Shown: positions 1 through 7,542 of the stretch, piece after piece
Position numbering within the stretch: position 1 is the first letter of the stretch
Layout: each line of letters starts with the position of its first letter
IMG/VR virus record: IMGVR_UViG_3300028581_002006
Span: 1-28,450 of that record
DNA: 28,450 nucleotides
Reading direction: 5' to 3' (one strand)
Source of the DNA: a virus
Made by a program: the position numbers and the translations under genes
The notes under the pieces: model-generated
Databases searched by the model: none
What the model was told of the DNA's origin: nothing
Seen by the model: only the letters and a program-made list of their open reading frames with translations

Positions 1-885
1 ACTTGGAATCATTTTGCAGTAACTTGGGATGGAACAACTACTAAAGTATATGTAAACGGGCAGGAGTCTATTAGTTCTACAACACCTACATATTCTGGTA
101 CAGTAGATTTATCTATCGGCGAATCGACATATTCACCCTTTGGTTATATTAGCAATTTTAGAGTTGCAAATAGTGTAGTCTATACTGCAGCATTCACACC
201 TCCAACATCACCGCTAACAGCAATAGCTAACACAAGTTTATTAACAAATTTTACTAATGCAGGCATTATTGACCAAACCGGTAAAAATAATTTAGAAACT
301 CTTGGAGGTGCACAATTAAGTACCGCGGTTAAAAAGTATAATAACGCTAGCATATATTTTGATGGAACAGGGGACTATCTGTATTCACCCCCAAGCTTAA
401 ATTATGCTATGGGTTCTGGTAACTTTACTATGGAATTCTGGTACTATCCAGTAACAAGTACTAACATTGATCCTACTATTATGGGAAATTATACCGCAAC
501 ATGGACAAGTAACAAATGGGCATTTCACGCGCCGCATGCTAGTTATGCTAGTAAGTATAGTTTTTGGGTGAATAATTATGCATCTGGTTCGGCAATATTA
601 GTTAGCACATCTAATATAACAAACAATGCTTGGGCACACATAGCAATAACCCGCTCAGGTAGTACTTGGAAAATGTTTATAAATGGCGTGGCAGAAGCAA
701 CTACTACTTCAAGTGTGGCATTAGATGGCGGTACTGCGGCAAGCATGGATGGATTATATGTCGGTGCCAATTTTTACTCAGGCGGCGGTGGCCGACATAT
801 TAATGCTTACATAGACGACCTAAGGTTCACCAAAGGAGTTGCACGTTATACAAGCAACTTTACTCCCCCTACTGCTATAACTTGA
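1..885 (+). CDS. LamG/concanavalin-like phage adhesin, 5' end missing
   Basis: The reading frame is open from the first base of the window to a TGA at 885, giving 294 visible residues, so the N-terminus lies outside. It contains the end of one jelly-roll LamG-like domain and a complete second one (roughly residues 115-290). Each has the pattern W-x-H-x-A-[VI]-T ... [VI]-NG, followed by a strand ending in Y-T-x-x-F-T-P-P-T. This family is common in tail fibres and virion decoration proteins of marine T4-like phages, where it probably binds surface glycans. The same architecture recurs at 11660. An internal ATG at 409 is not the start because the upstream frame encodes the first domain. The virion role is inferred from family and context. 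Confidence 0.85.
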   Translation, partial: TWNHFAVTWDGTTTKVYVNGQESISSTTPTYSGTVDLSIGESTYSPFGYISNFRVANSVVYTAAFTPPTSPLTAIANTSLLTNFTNAGIIDQTGKNNLETLGGAQLSTAVKKYNNASIYFDGTGDYLYSPPSLNYAMGSGNFTMEFWYYPVTSTNIDPTIMGNYTATWTSNKWAFHAPHASYASKYSFWVNNYASGSAILVSTSNITNNAWAHIAITRSGSTWKMFINGVAEATTTSSVALDGGTAASMDGLYVGANFYSGGGGRHINAYIDDLRFTKGVARYTSNFTPPTAIT

Positions 886-892
886 TAATAAT

Positions 893-1339
893 ATGTGGAT
901 TTTAAGTTTTCTTCCTGATTGGATTTTTCATGCGATTGTAATTGCTGGTCTAGTGGCAGTAATCGTCGGAACATTTCTCAAATCAATACCAGTAATAAAT
1001 AACTACTCATTGCCCATAAAGGTAATTGGTTATATTGCACTTGCACTTGGAATCTTTTTAGAAGGTGGTCTTAATAACGAAAAAGTATGGCAAGCAAGAG
1101 TGAAAGAGGTTGAAGAGAAATTGGCTATAGCTGAAGCAAAATCCAAAGAAGAAAATGTCAAAATAGAAACCAAAATTATAACTAAAACACAAGTTATTAA
1201 AACCAGAGGCAAAGACATTGTTAAATACGTAGATAGAGAGATAGTAAAATACGATACAAAATTTGCACCCGGCGGTATATGTGAGATTCCTAAAGAATTT
1301 ATTAAAGCACATAACGACGCAGCTGAGGAACCAAAATGA
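893..1339 (+). CDS. membrane coiled-coil protein, inner-membrane spanin candidate
   Basis: This 148-residue protein has two hydrophobic segments (about residues 11-28 and 41-57). A long charged, Lys/Glu-rich coiled-coil stretch (about 62-120) and a short tail with one Cys follow. Its stop overlaps the start of a small lipoprotein by 4 nt (ATGA). A membrane-anchored coiled coil followed by an overlapping lipoprotein gene is the hallmark of Rz/Rz1-type spanin pairs, which fuse inner and outer membranes in the last step of lysis of Gram-negative hosts. Classical i-spanins have one membrane segment. With two, the coiled coil can be periplasmic only if the N-terminus is also outside. The spanin role is inference. 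Confidence 0.6.
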   Translation: MWILSFLPDWIFHAIVIAGLVAVIVGTFLKSIPVINNYSLPIKVIGYIALALGIFLEGGLNNEKVWQARVKEVEEKLAIAEAKSKEENVKIETKIITKTQVIKTRGKDIVKYVDREIVKYDTKFAPGGICEIPKEFIKAHNDAAEEPK

Positions 1340-1599
1340 AATATATTAGCATTTTACTTTTAACATTATTAATAGGCTGTTCAACTACTGTGCCTGTAAC
1401 TGCAAAGTTTCCAGAAGTACCGGAAAGGTTAATGAAAAAATGCCCTCAATTAGAAAAATTAGAAAACGACGCAAAGTTAAGCGACATATCAAAAACAATC
1501 ACAATTAATTATTCAACATATTATGAATGTGCAGTCAAGAATGATGGCTGGATAGAGTGGTATAATATTCAAAAGAATATTTTTGAATCTGTAAAATAA
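1336..1599 (+). CDS. small lipoprotein, outer-membrane spanin (Rz1-like) candidate
   Basis: This 87-residue protein begins with a short lipoprotein signal: a basic start, a Leu/Ile-rich core and the lipobox L-L-I-G-C at residues 11-15, so Cys15 would be lipidated. The mature part carries a Pro/Val-rich segment just after the Cys, a motif ending K-K-C-P, and a C-terminal amphipathic stretch rich in Tyr and Trp. It overlaps the preceding coiled-coil gene by ATGA, implying coupled translation. The pairing fits an o-spanin that meets the i-spanin across the periplasm. It is longer than lambda Rz1 and is not embedded in the i-spanin gene. Confidence 0.65.
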   Translation: MKYISILLLTLLIGCSTTVPVTAKFPEVPERLMKKCPQLEKLENDAKLSDISKTITINYSTYYECAVKNDGWIEWYNIQKNIFESVK

Positions 1600-1619
1600 A
1601 AAATAAAACTGGAGAGAAG

Positions 1620-3440
1620 ATGACTAAAGATGTAGTCCATGGGATTAATGTCGATTATTCTAAAGATAATCTGTTCGATGAATTAGGTATTAAAAGATTA
1701 AAAGAAAGCTATATGAAGGATGAGGAAGTATCTCCTCAAGAAAGATTTGCATATGTATCAGCCGCTTTTGGAAGTAACAAAAAACATTCTCAGCGCCTTT
1801 ACGATTACGCCAGTAATCATTGGCTCAGCTACAGTACTCCTATTCTTAGCTACGGTCGTAGCAAGCGCGGTTTACCTATCTCTTGCTTTCTACCGTATCT
1901 TGATGACAGCGCAGAAGGCCTTGTTAGTACATTATCAGAAGTAAATTGGCTCAGCATGCTGGGCGGAGGAGTTGGAATTGGCATTGGTATTCGTTCTTCT
2001 GATGATAAGTCTGTTGGTGTTATGCCTCATCTTCGCACCTATGACGCGTCATCGCTTGCTTATCGACAAGGTAGGACTCGCCGCGGTTCATATGCTGCTT
2101 ATTTGGACATTAGTCACCCAGATATTCTTATCTTTTTGGAGATGAGAAAACCAACAGGCGATCCTAATATGAGGACACTTAATTTACATCACGGTATTAA
2201 TATATCCGATGACTTTATGCATCTTGTTGAAAGATGTATGCAAGATAAAGATGCAGACGATACATGGGAATTAAAAGATCCACATTCAGGTGAAGTAAGA
2301 GATACTGTGCCTGCTAGAGAATTGTGGCAACGTATTATAGAAATGAGAATGCAAACAGGTGAACCCTATTTACATTTTATTGATACTAGTAATAGACAAA
2401 TGCCAGAGTTTCAAAAGAAACTTGGTTTAAGTATTAGACAATCTAATCTATGTTCTGAGATTATTTTACCTACAGATAAAGAGCGCACTGCGGTTTGCTG
2501 TTTATCTTCTGTTAATTTAGAATACTACGATGAGTGGAAGAACGATCCTACTTTCCTTCGTGATATTGCTGAAATGCTTGACAATGTTCTACAGTATTTT
2601 ATTGATAATGCACCTTCTGCTATTGCGCGCGCAAAGTATAGTGCCACTCGTGAGCGCAGCATTGGTATTGGCGCTTTAGGCTGGCATGCTTATCTACAAC
2701 GAAATAATATTCCATGGGAAAGCGCACTTGCAGTTGGAAGAAACAATCAAATATTTAAACACATACGAGGACAATTAGATGTTGCAAATTTACAGTTGGG
2801 TTCTGATCGTGGTGAAGCACCTGATGCTAGTGGTACTGGGAAGCGTTTTAGTCATATGCTCGCCATTGCTCCTAATGCTTCAAGTTCTATTATTATGGGC
2901 AATACGTCTCCTTCGATTGAACCCTTACGTGCGAATGCGTATAGACAAGATACTCTGAGTGGTTCTTCATTGAATAAAAATAAGTGGTTGGATAAAGTTA
3001 TCATGAAACATCTTGATCCAAATGATTCTGCATTGACGCCAAAAGGTGAGCAAGAATATGCAGACATTTGGTCTTCAATTATTGCCAATGATGGTTCTGT
3101 TCAACATTTAACTTGGATGGATGATTGGACTAAGGATGTATTTAAAACATCTATGGAAATAGATCAACGCTGGGTTATCCAACATGCTGCCGATAGACAA
3201 CAGTATATAGATCAGGCACAGTCTGTCAATCTATTCTTTAGACCAGATTCAAATATCATGTATCTACATGCTGTACATTTTATGGCATGGAAGCAAGGAC
3301 TAAAGACATTATACTATTGCCGCTCTGAAAAGATTGGTAAAGCGGATAAGGTATCTAAGAGAATCGAGCGCGATGTTATTAAAGAACTAGACATGAAAGC
3401 GATCATTGAGGGAGATACTTGTTTAGCATGCGAGGGATAA
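1620..3440 (+). CDS. nrdA: class I ribonucleotide reductase, large (alpha) subunit
   Basis: The 606-residue protein reduces ribonucleoside diphosphates to deoxyribonucleotides together with NrdB, in the cytoplasm. Active-site elements are visible. The redox Cys pair is Cys89 (context ISCFLP) and Cys293 (context VCCLSS). The thiyl-radical Cys278 sits in NLCSE with Asn276 and Glu280. The radical-relay tyrosines are Tyr565-566 (LYYCR), and the C-terminal shuttle pair is Cys601 and Cys604. E. coli NrdA has 761 residues. This one starts directly at the barrel-side helices and lacks the N-terminal ATP-cone that mediates dATP inhibition. GGAGAGAAG sits just before the ATG. NrdB lies about 4.3 kb downstream, separated by sulfation and Fe-S genes. 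Confidence 0.97.
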   Translation: MTKDVVHGINVDYSKDNLFDELGIKRLKESYMKDEEVSPQERFAYVSAAFGSNKKHSQRLYDYASNHWLSYSTPILSYGRSKRGLPISCFLPYLDDSAEGLVSTLSEVNWLSMLGGGVGIGIGIRSSDDKSVGVMPHLRTYDASSLAYRQGRTRRGSYAAYLDISHPDILIFLEMRKPTGDPNMRTLNLHHGINISDDFMHLVERCMQDKDADDTWELKDPHSGEVRDTVPARELWQRIIEMRMQTGEPYLHFIDTSNRQMPEFQKKLGLSIRQSNLCSEIILPTDKERTAVCCLSSVNLEYYDEWKNDPTFLRDIAEMLDNVLQYFIDNAPSAIARAKYSATRERSIGIGALGWHAYLQRNNIPWESALAVGRNNQIFKHIRGQLDVANLQLGSDRGEAPDASGTGKRFSHMLAIAPNASSSIIMGNTSPSIEPLRANAYRQDTLSGSSLNKNKWLDKVIMKHLDPNDSALTPKGEQEYADIWSSIIANDGSVQHLTWMDDWTKDVFKTSMEIDQRWVIQHAADRQQYIDQAQSVNLFFRPDSNIMYLHAVHFMAWKQGLKTLYYCRSEKIGKADKVSKRIERDVIKELDMKAIIEGDTCLACEG

Positions 3441-3590
3441 ATGTGGAGATTGTGGTGCAAGGCGCTTGGAGAAAAGGCGTCTGTAGATAACAAAGAAGCG
3501 GATAGAGTTGCTGTGATTAGAACTATAATTATAGCAACATATATAATAACCAACTGCTTTATTATAGCAGGCGTAATTAGACACTGGTAA
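3441..3590 (+). CDS. small single-pass membrane protein, 49 aa
   Basis: The start codon follows the nrdA stop directly. The protein opens MWRLWCKALGEK, has a charged middle, and then a hydrophobic helix (about residues 26-45) rich in Ile, ending in RHW. Short proteins of this look are familiar to me beside RNR genes of T4-like marine phages, but no function is known to me. Translation probably depends on coupling to nrdA. Function unknown. Confidence 0.7.
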   Translation: MWRLWCKALGEKASVDNKEADRVAVIRTIIIATYIITNCFIIAGVIRHW

Positions 3591-3600
3591 AGGAAACAAA

Positions 3601-3768
3601 ATGGCAGTTCCATTTTTACACGAAAGATATATTAGATACACTTGTTTAAAGTGTGGGCACAATGCACATTGCAACGGAGGCTGTTCTGCAGATCCTTGTA
3701 GGTGCGAAAAATGTGAATGCCCCGACTGTGTTGAGAAAAATTCCAACATAGAAAAAGGACAAAACTAA
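3601..3768 (+). CDS. Cys-rich putative metal-binding protein, 56 aa
   Basis: AGGAAAC lies upstream of the ATG. Nine of 56 residues are Cys (positions 15, 18, 24, 28, 33, 35, 38, 40, 43), arranged as C-x2-C, C-x3-C and C-x-C-x2-C-x-C-x2-C, with His20 and His23 nearby. That is enough for two metal sites, zinc or possibly an Fe-S cluster. There is no recognisable catalytic domain. It lies between nrdA and a sulfotransferase gene. The function is not recognised; metal binding is inferred from Cys spacing only. Confidence 0.65.
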   Translation: MAVPFLHERYIRYTCLKCGHNAHCNGGCSADPCRCEKCECPDCVEKNSNIEKGQN

Positions 3769-3769
3769 A

Positions 3770-4318
3770 ATGCTATATGACATAAACAACGAGAAACAAA
3801 TACTATTCTTGCACATACCGAAAACTGCTGGAACTAGTATTACAACTTGGTTAGATTCAAAAAGCAATAGGGTGCTAGGTAGTTTTTCTGGTCAACATCC
3901 TTCACTATCAGATATGACAAGTCTTGTTAATAAACCTTGTATGTCTTTTGCCGTTGTTAGAAATCCTTGGGATAGAGCTGTTTCTGCATATTTTCATATC
4001 AAATCAAGATTAGGATTTGTTGGTAGCTTTCAAGAGTTTTTGGCGGGCATTAAAGATGGAACTTATAACGTAGGTACTCCAAATATTTTTCAATCTCAAA
4101 TGGATTGGATTACTTCTCCTGTAGATCATATTATTAAGTATGAAAATTTAAATCAAGAATTTATTAAAATTCAAGAATACGTAGGTAGTAGCGATCCTTT
4201 GCCTGTAGAAAACACTACAGAACATACTGCATATCAGGATTACTACAACGAAGAAACAATACAGCTTGTAAGAGAAATATCAGAGAAAGATATATTAGAA
4301 TTTGAATATGCATTCTAA
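3770..4318 (+). CDS. sulfotransferase family protein
   Basis: This 182-residue protein carries both PAPS-binding signatures of the sulfotransferase superfamily. The 5'-phosphosulfate loop is at residues 15-23 (HIPKTAGTS) and the 3'-phosphate motif at 61-74, with Arg64 and Ser72 in VVRNPWDRAVS. It resembles the Golgi-type/bacterial carbohydrate sulfotransferase branch (Sulfotransferase_2-like) but is shorter than most cellular members. It would transfer sulfate from PAPS to a hydroxyl or amine, perhaps on a glycan. The acceptor cannot be read from sequence. Its 3' end overlaps the next gene, an APS-kinase-like/nucleotidyltransferase fusion, which suggests a shared pathway. Confidence 0.85.
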   Translation: MLYDINNEKQILFLHIPKTAGTSITTWLDSKSNRVLGSFSGQHPSLSDMTSLVNKPCMSFAVVRNPWDRAVSAYFHIKSRLGFVGSFQEFLAGIKDGTYNVGTPNIFQSQMDWITSPVDHIIKYENLNQEFIKIQEYVGSSDPLPVENTTEHTAYQDYYNEETIQLVREISEKDILEFEYAF

Positions 4319-5153
4319 GGCTAAAAGAATTTTAATTATGGGATTACCTGGTGCAGGTAAAACCTATTTGGCTCAACATATTGTTGACCATTTACAAGAT
4401 GCTTACAAAATAAATGAAAATTCTTTAACGCCCTTTAAAAATTCTAAAATTAAGGTCGGCTGGCTCAACGCCGATGATGTACGTAAGAAATACAATGACT
4501 GGGATTTTAGTGCAGAGGGAAGAATACGTCAAAGTCATCGTATGCGAGAGCTTGCAGACAATATGACAGATATAGATTTTGTCATATGTGATTTTGTTGC
4601 ACCATTACTAGAAATGCGCAACAATTTTAAAGCAGACTGGACTATTTGGGTTGATACCATAGACAAAGGTCGCTTCGAAGATACTAATAAAGTGTTTATA
4701 CCACCAGAAGTATATGACTTTAGAGTTACAGAACAAAATGCAGTAAAGTGGGGCGAATTTATTGCCGCACATATATTAGATAATAGACGCAGACCAACAT
4801 TTAATTGGCAAAAAGAAACAGTACAAATGCTCGGAAGATGGCAACCTTGGCACAAAGGTCACCGAGCATTGTTTGAAAAAGCTATTGCAAAGACAGGACA
4901 AGTTGTTATACAAATACGAGATTGTCAAGGATGGCAAGGATCAAACCCGTTTGCTATAGATCAAGTTAAGCAATATATACGTAGAGATTTAGATCCTTTA
5001 TATCAAGGTCAGTATGAAATACAAGTGGTTCCTAATATTGTTAATATTACTTATGGTCGCGATGTCGGTTATAGAATTGAACAGGAGTCCTTTGATGAAT
5101 CGGTTACCAATATCTCTGCGACAAAGATAAGAAAAGAAATGGGATTAGAATAG
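4308..5153 (+). CDS. APS-kinase-like domain fused to HxGH nucleotidyltransferase
   Basis: This is a two-domain protein of 281 residues. The N-terminal half has a P-loop (GLPGAGKT, 12-19), LNADDVR (53-59) and the stretch D-T-I-x-x-G-R-F-E-D-T-N (116-127), all resembling adenylylsulfate kinase, which phosphorylates APS to PAPS. The C-terminal half has GRWQPWHKGH (176-185, the HxGH active site) and ISATKIR (269-275), placing it in the nucleotidyltransferase superfamily. It is closest in look to NMN adenylyltransferase (NadM), but ATP sulfurylase belongs to the same superfamily. I start at ATG 4308 rather than TTG 4302. It overlaps the sulfotransferase by 11 nt. The substrate of the second domain is uncertain. 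Confidence 0.8.
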   Translation: MHSKAKRILIMGLPGAGKTYLAQHIVDHLQDAYKINENSLTPFKNSKIKVGWLNADDVRKKYNDWDFSAEGRIRQSHRMRELADNMTDIDFVICDFVAPLLEMRNNFKADWTIWVDTIDKGRFEDTNKVFIPPEVYDFRVTEQNAVKWGEFIAAHILDNRRRPTFNWQKETVQMLGRWQPWHKGHRALFEKAIAKTGQVVIQIRDCQGWQGSNPFAIDQVKQYIRRDLDPLYQGQYEIQVVPNIVNITYGRDVGYRIEQESFDESVTNISATKIRKEMGLE

Positions 5154-5791
5154 TGGCACACATCGTTGCAAATCTTCCTCCAGTAAAATGTTTTGTTCGA
5201 AGAGAGTTTCTATATGACTTTGAGAAAGGTCACGGAGAACTTGAGCCTTGCTGGTGGATAAGTCTCAAATCATTAAGAGGACAAGCATTTCGTATAGAAT
5301 CATATCTAAATGATTATGGTGCTATCTATGATAAACTACCTCTGCATGCGTATTGCTGGAAACCGATAGAAGGTGATCCTCTCCCATTAGATTATCTTCA
5401 GTTGTGGGATTGCCTATCGTATGATATAACAGTTCTTAAGAAATCGCAATTACAATCAATGAGGTGTAAATTTAAATTAAAGAATGGAGATTGGATGTAT
5501 GGTGTTTATCTTTTTACAGTTGATTCTGCTCATCCTGACTTTAACATTCTTGATACAGGGTTTTCTGAAGATGTCGAGGACCACAAGTCTTATAATTTCA
5601 TTCAGTGTGATAATGGGCAGTTTGCTGCTCAGCCAAATAATCGTTTAATCATATTAGAACCAAGTAGTAATCCAAAAGAACTTAAGCTACCAGATTTTAG
5701 GGTAGCAACTAAACGCTGGTCTGTAGAAACAGACTCGAAATGGGCACTAGGTGAAACTAACACAGTAATGTACGAAAGACAAGATGATTAA
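5153..5791 (+). CDS. conserved phage protein of unknown function, 212 aa
   Basis: It starts at a GTG that shares one base with the preceding TAG stop; the second codon gives the opening AHIVANLPPVKCFVRREFL. It is soluble, rich in Trp, Tyr and Phe, with no signal peptide, membrane segment or catalytic motif that I recognise. Proteins of this look occur widely in T4-like cyanophages and their relatives and are strongly conserved there, but no role is known to me. Its position between nucleotide/sulfate genes and iscU does not define a job. An internal stretch about residues 165-215 is Asn/Pro-rich. Confidence 0.8.
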   Translation: MAHIVANLPPVKCFVRREFLYDFEKGHGELEPCWWISLKSLRGQAFRIESYLNDYGAIYDKLPLHAYCWKPIEGDPLPLDYLQLWDCLSYDITVLKKSQLQSMRCKFKLKNGDWMYGVYLFTVDSAHPDFNILDTGFSEDVEDHKSYNFIQCDNGQFAAQPNNRLIILEPSSNPKELKLPDFRVATKRWSVETDSKWALGETNTVMYERQDD

Positions 5792-5812
5792 TCTATCAAG
5801 AGAAAAACAATA

Positions 5813-6196
5813 ATGGCATATTCAAGTAAAGTTATAGATCATTATGAAAATCCTCGCAATGTAGGTAAATTTGAAATAGACGATACGATAGGTACAGGTA
5901 TGGTCGGAGCACCTGCCTGTGGGGACGTTATGAAACTTCAAATAAAGGTAGAAGATGGCATCATCACAGACGCGCGATTCAAAACCTACGGCTGTGGATC
6001 CGCAATCGCGAGTTCCAGCCTCGTTACGGAATGGGTTAAGGGTAGAACACTTGAAGAAGCAGGATCCATATCAAATAGCGCTATTGCTGAAGAACTTGCT
6101 CTCCCGCCAGTAAAGATACATTGTTCTATATTAGCTGAAGATGCAATTAAAGCAGCGGTAGCAGATTATAAATTGAAACTTTTACAAAAGGATTGA
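5813..6196 (+). CDS. iscU: Fe-S cluster assembly scaffold IscU
   Basis: This 127-residue full-length IscU is close to E. coli IscU along its whole length. The cluster ligands Cys36, Cys61 and Cys104 are present, with Asp38 beside the first and His103 beside the last. LPPVK (97-101), the HscA chaperone recognition motif, is intact. IscU receives sulfur from the cysteine desulfurase IscS and builds [2Fe-2S] clusters. No iscS, hscA/hscB or fdx gene is in this window, so host partners would be needed. The middle of the gene is much richer in G+C than its neighbours (39 of 70 bases between 5971 and 6040 by hand count), suggesting fairly recent acquisition from a bacterium. The ribosome-binding site is weak. 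Confidence 0.96.
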   Translation: MAYSSKVIDHYENPRNVGKFEIDDTIGTGMVGAPACGDVMKLQIKVEDGIITDARFKTYGCGSAIASSSLVTEWVKGRTLEEAGSISNSAIAEELALPPVKIHCSILAEDAIKAAVADYKLKLLQKD

Positions 6197-6198
6197 AT

Positions 6199-6894
6199 AT
6201 GTTTGGTGCAAATTATGTAAGTGATACTGTATTAAATTACAGGTCAGCGGAAGAAATTAACAATGCAATGGGTCGTGTATATGGACATATGAGCTTGGCA
6301 GTTGTTGTGTCTATGCTGGTTAGTTACTGGGTAGGAACTACTCCGGAATTATTGCAGTTCTTTTTTACGGGTGTAACAAAATGGCTTGTGATTTTTGCCC
6401 CGCTTCTTGCAATATTTGGTATTTCTGCGATACTAGCTAACAATCCTAGTAAGGGTGTAGCACAGTTATGTTTACACGGCTTTGCGGCATTGATGGGATT
6501 GAGTTTTGCTACTATCTTTGCAATATTTACTATGGGTAGTATTGTGTCGGCATTTATGGGTGCGGCTATATTGTTTGGTGTAATGAGTGGATACGGGTAT
6601 TTTACCAAAAAGGATCTAAGCTCAATGGGACAAATGATGTTTGTTGGTCTGATTGCTATTGTAATTGCTAGCATTGTAAACATCTTTATTGGCTCAACTG
6701 TTATGCAAATGGTTATCAGTGCTCTAGCTATCATTATCTTTTTGGGATTAACAGCATACGATACACAACAGATTCGTGAAGCAGTTAGTGTTGACACTAG
6801 CCCAACTGTAGAAGTAACGGGCGCATTAACACTGTATATGGACTTTATTAACTTGTTTATTAACTTGTTACAGTTATTCGGCGACAGAAAGTGA
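6199..6894 (+). CDS. Bax inhibitor-1/YccA family membrane protein
   Basis: This 231-residue integral membrane protein has about seven hydrophobic helices and the family signature G-L-T-A-Y-D-T-Q-x-I near the C-terminus, whose Asp is part of the proton/calcium-sensing pair in bacterial homologues. Bacterial relatives include YccA (which binds and restrains the FtsH protease), YbhL and the calcium-leak channel YetJ. I prefer ATG 6199: AAGGA stands 6 nt before it, whereas TTG 6193 would have no spacing. It sits between iscU and iscA, nearly touching both. Its role in infection is unknown; protection of phage membrane proteins by restraining FtsH is one guess. Confidence 0.92.
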   Translation: MFGANYVSDTVLNYRSAEEINNAMGRVYGHMSLAVVVSMLVSYWVGTTPELLQFFFTGVTKWLVIFAPLLAIFGISAILANNPSKGVAQLCLHGFAALMGLSFATIFAIFTMGSIVSAFMGAAILFGVMSGYGYFTKKDLSSMGQMMFVGLIAIVIASIVNIFIGSTVMQMVISALAIIIFLGLTAYDTQQIREAVSVDTSPTVEVTGALTLYMDFINLFINLLQLFGDRK

Positions 6895-6895
6895 C

Positions 6896-7222
6896 ATGAT
6901 ATCACTAACTGAAAAAGCATATGAGAAAATTAAATCCCAACTTCTAAAACGAGGTAAAGGAATTGGAATTAAACTAGGTGTAAAAACTACAGGTTGTAGT
7001 GGACTTGCATATACACTAGAATACGTTGATAAGTATGATAGTGAAATAGGTGTAATTAATTACGCTCAAAAAGATTTTGCTGTTTTTGTAGATGCAAAAA
7101 GCGCAGTCTATCTAAACGGGTTAACAATGGATTGGGTTCGTAATGGACTCAACGAAGGATTTGATTTTAAAAATCCAAACGAAAGAGACCGCTGTGGATG
7201 CGGAGAAAGTTTCCGAATATGA
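6896..7222 (+). CDS. iscA: A-type Fe-S carrier IscA
   Basis: This 108-residue protein, the same length as bacterial IscA, has the three ligand cysteines Cys34 (TTGCSG), Cys100 and Cys102 (CGCGESF). The middle ([14 protein letters not shown]) matches IscA rather than ErpA. IscA accepts clusters or iron from the IscU system and passes [4Fe-4S] or [2Fe-2S] units to target enzymes. The gene starts 1 nt after the BI-1 stop and overlaps the next A-type carrier by ATGA, so three Fe-S proteins and BI-1 are translationally linked. A-type carriers are known in marine phages; having two different ones in tandem is unusual. Confidence 0.95.
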   Translation: MISLTEKAYEKIKSQLLKRGKGIGIKLGVKTTGCSGLAYTLEYVDKYDSEIGVINYAQKDFAVFVDAKSAVYLNGLTMDWVRNGLNEGFDFKNPNERDRCGCGESFRI

Positions 7223-7542
7223 TAACAGTAACAGAATCGGCAAAAACAAAAATACTAGATTTGCTTGCAGAAGAAGATAATGCAGATTTAAAATTAAGAA
7301 CCTTTGTTCAAGGCGGAGGATGCAGTGGAATGAGTTATGGATTTACTTTTGATGAAATTAAAAACGATGATGATTTTGAAATACCATTGGGGCAACATGC
7401 AATATTGGTCGATTCTATGAGTATGCAATATTTGCAGGGCGCCAGTGTAGACTATAAAGAAGATCTTCAGGGCTCGCAATTTGTTATCAATAACCCTAAT
7501 GCAGAAACAACGTGTGGATGTGGGAGTAGCTTTTCCGTATGA
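7219..7542 (+). CDS. erpA: A-type Fe-S insertion protein ErpA
   Basis: This 107-residue protein has Cys35 in QGGGCSGM and Cys99/Cys101 in CGCGSSFSV. The matching E. coli ErpA elements include ADEDN-x-x-LKLR, YGFTFD, QYL-x-G-x-SVDY and NPNA[10 protein letters not shown]. ErpA delivers [4Fe-4S] clusters to apo-enzymes. I choose ATG 7219 because it overlaps the iscA stop as ATGA and begins the conserved region; ATG 7198 would add seven residues without homology. It differs clearly in sequence from the adjacent IscA, so the pair is not a recent duplication but two separately specialised carriers. Confidence 0.95.
   Translation: MITVTESAKTKILDLLAEEDNADLKLRTFVQGGGCSGMSYGFTFDEIKNDDDFEIPLGQHAILVDSMSMQYLQGASVDYKEDLQGSQFVINNPNAETTCGCGSSFSV

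Noticed and set aside
3441-3768. Long minus-strand frames across the two tiny genes after nrdA
   Set aside because: The + strand holds two well-spaced small genes with ribosome-binding sites or direct coupling, while the antisense frames have none.
4302-4307. TTG start for the kinase/nucleotidyltransferase gene
   Set aside because: An in-frame ATG follows two codons later and no ribosome-binding site favours the TTG.
6324-6920. Open frame of 198 codons on the minus strand opposite the BI-1 gene
   Set aside because: It is the shadow of a hydrophobic + strand gene with strong family match. All accepted genes are on the + strand and no ribosome-binding site or promoter supports it.
7198-7218. 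Longer ErpA start at ATG 7198
   Set aside because: Adds seven residues without family match inside the iscA coding end; ATG 7219 with ATGA overlap is better.
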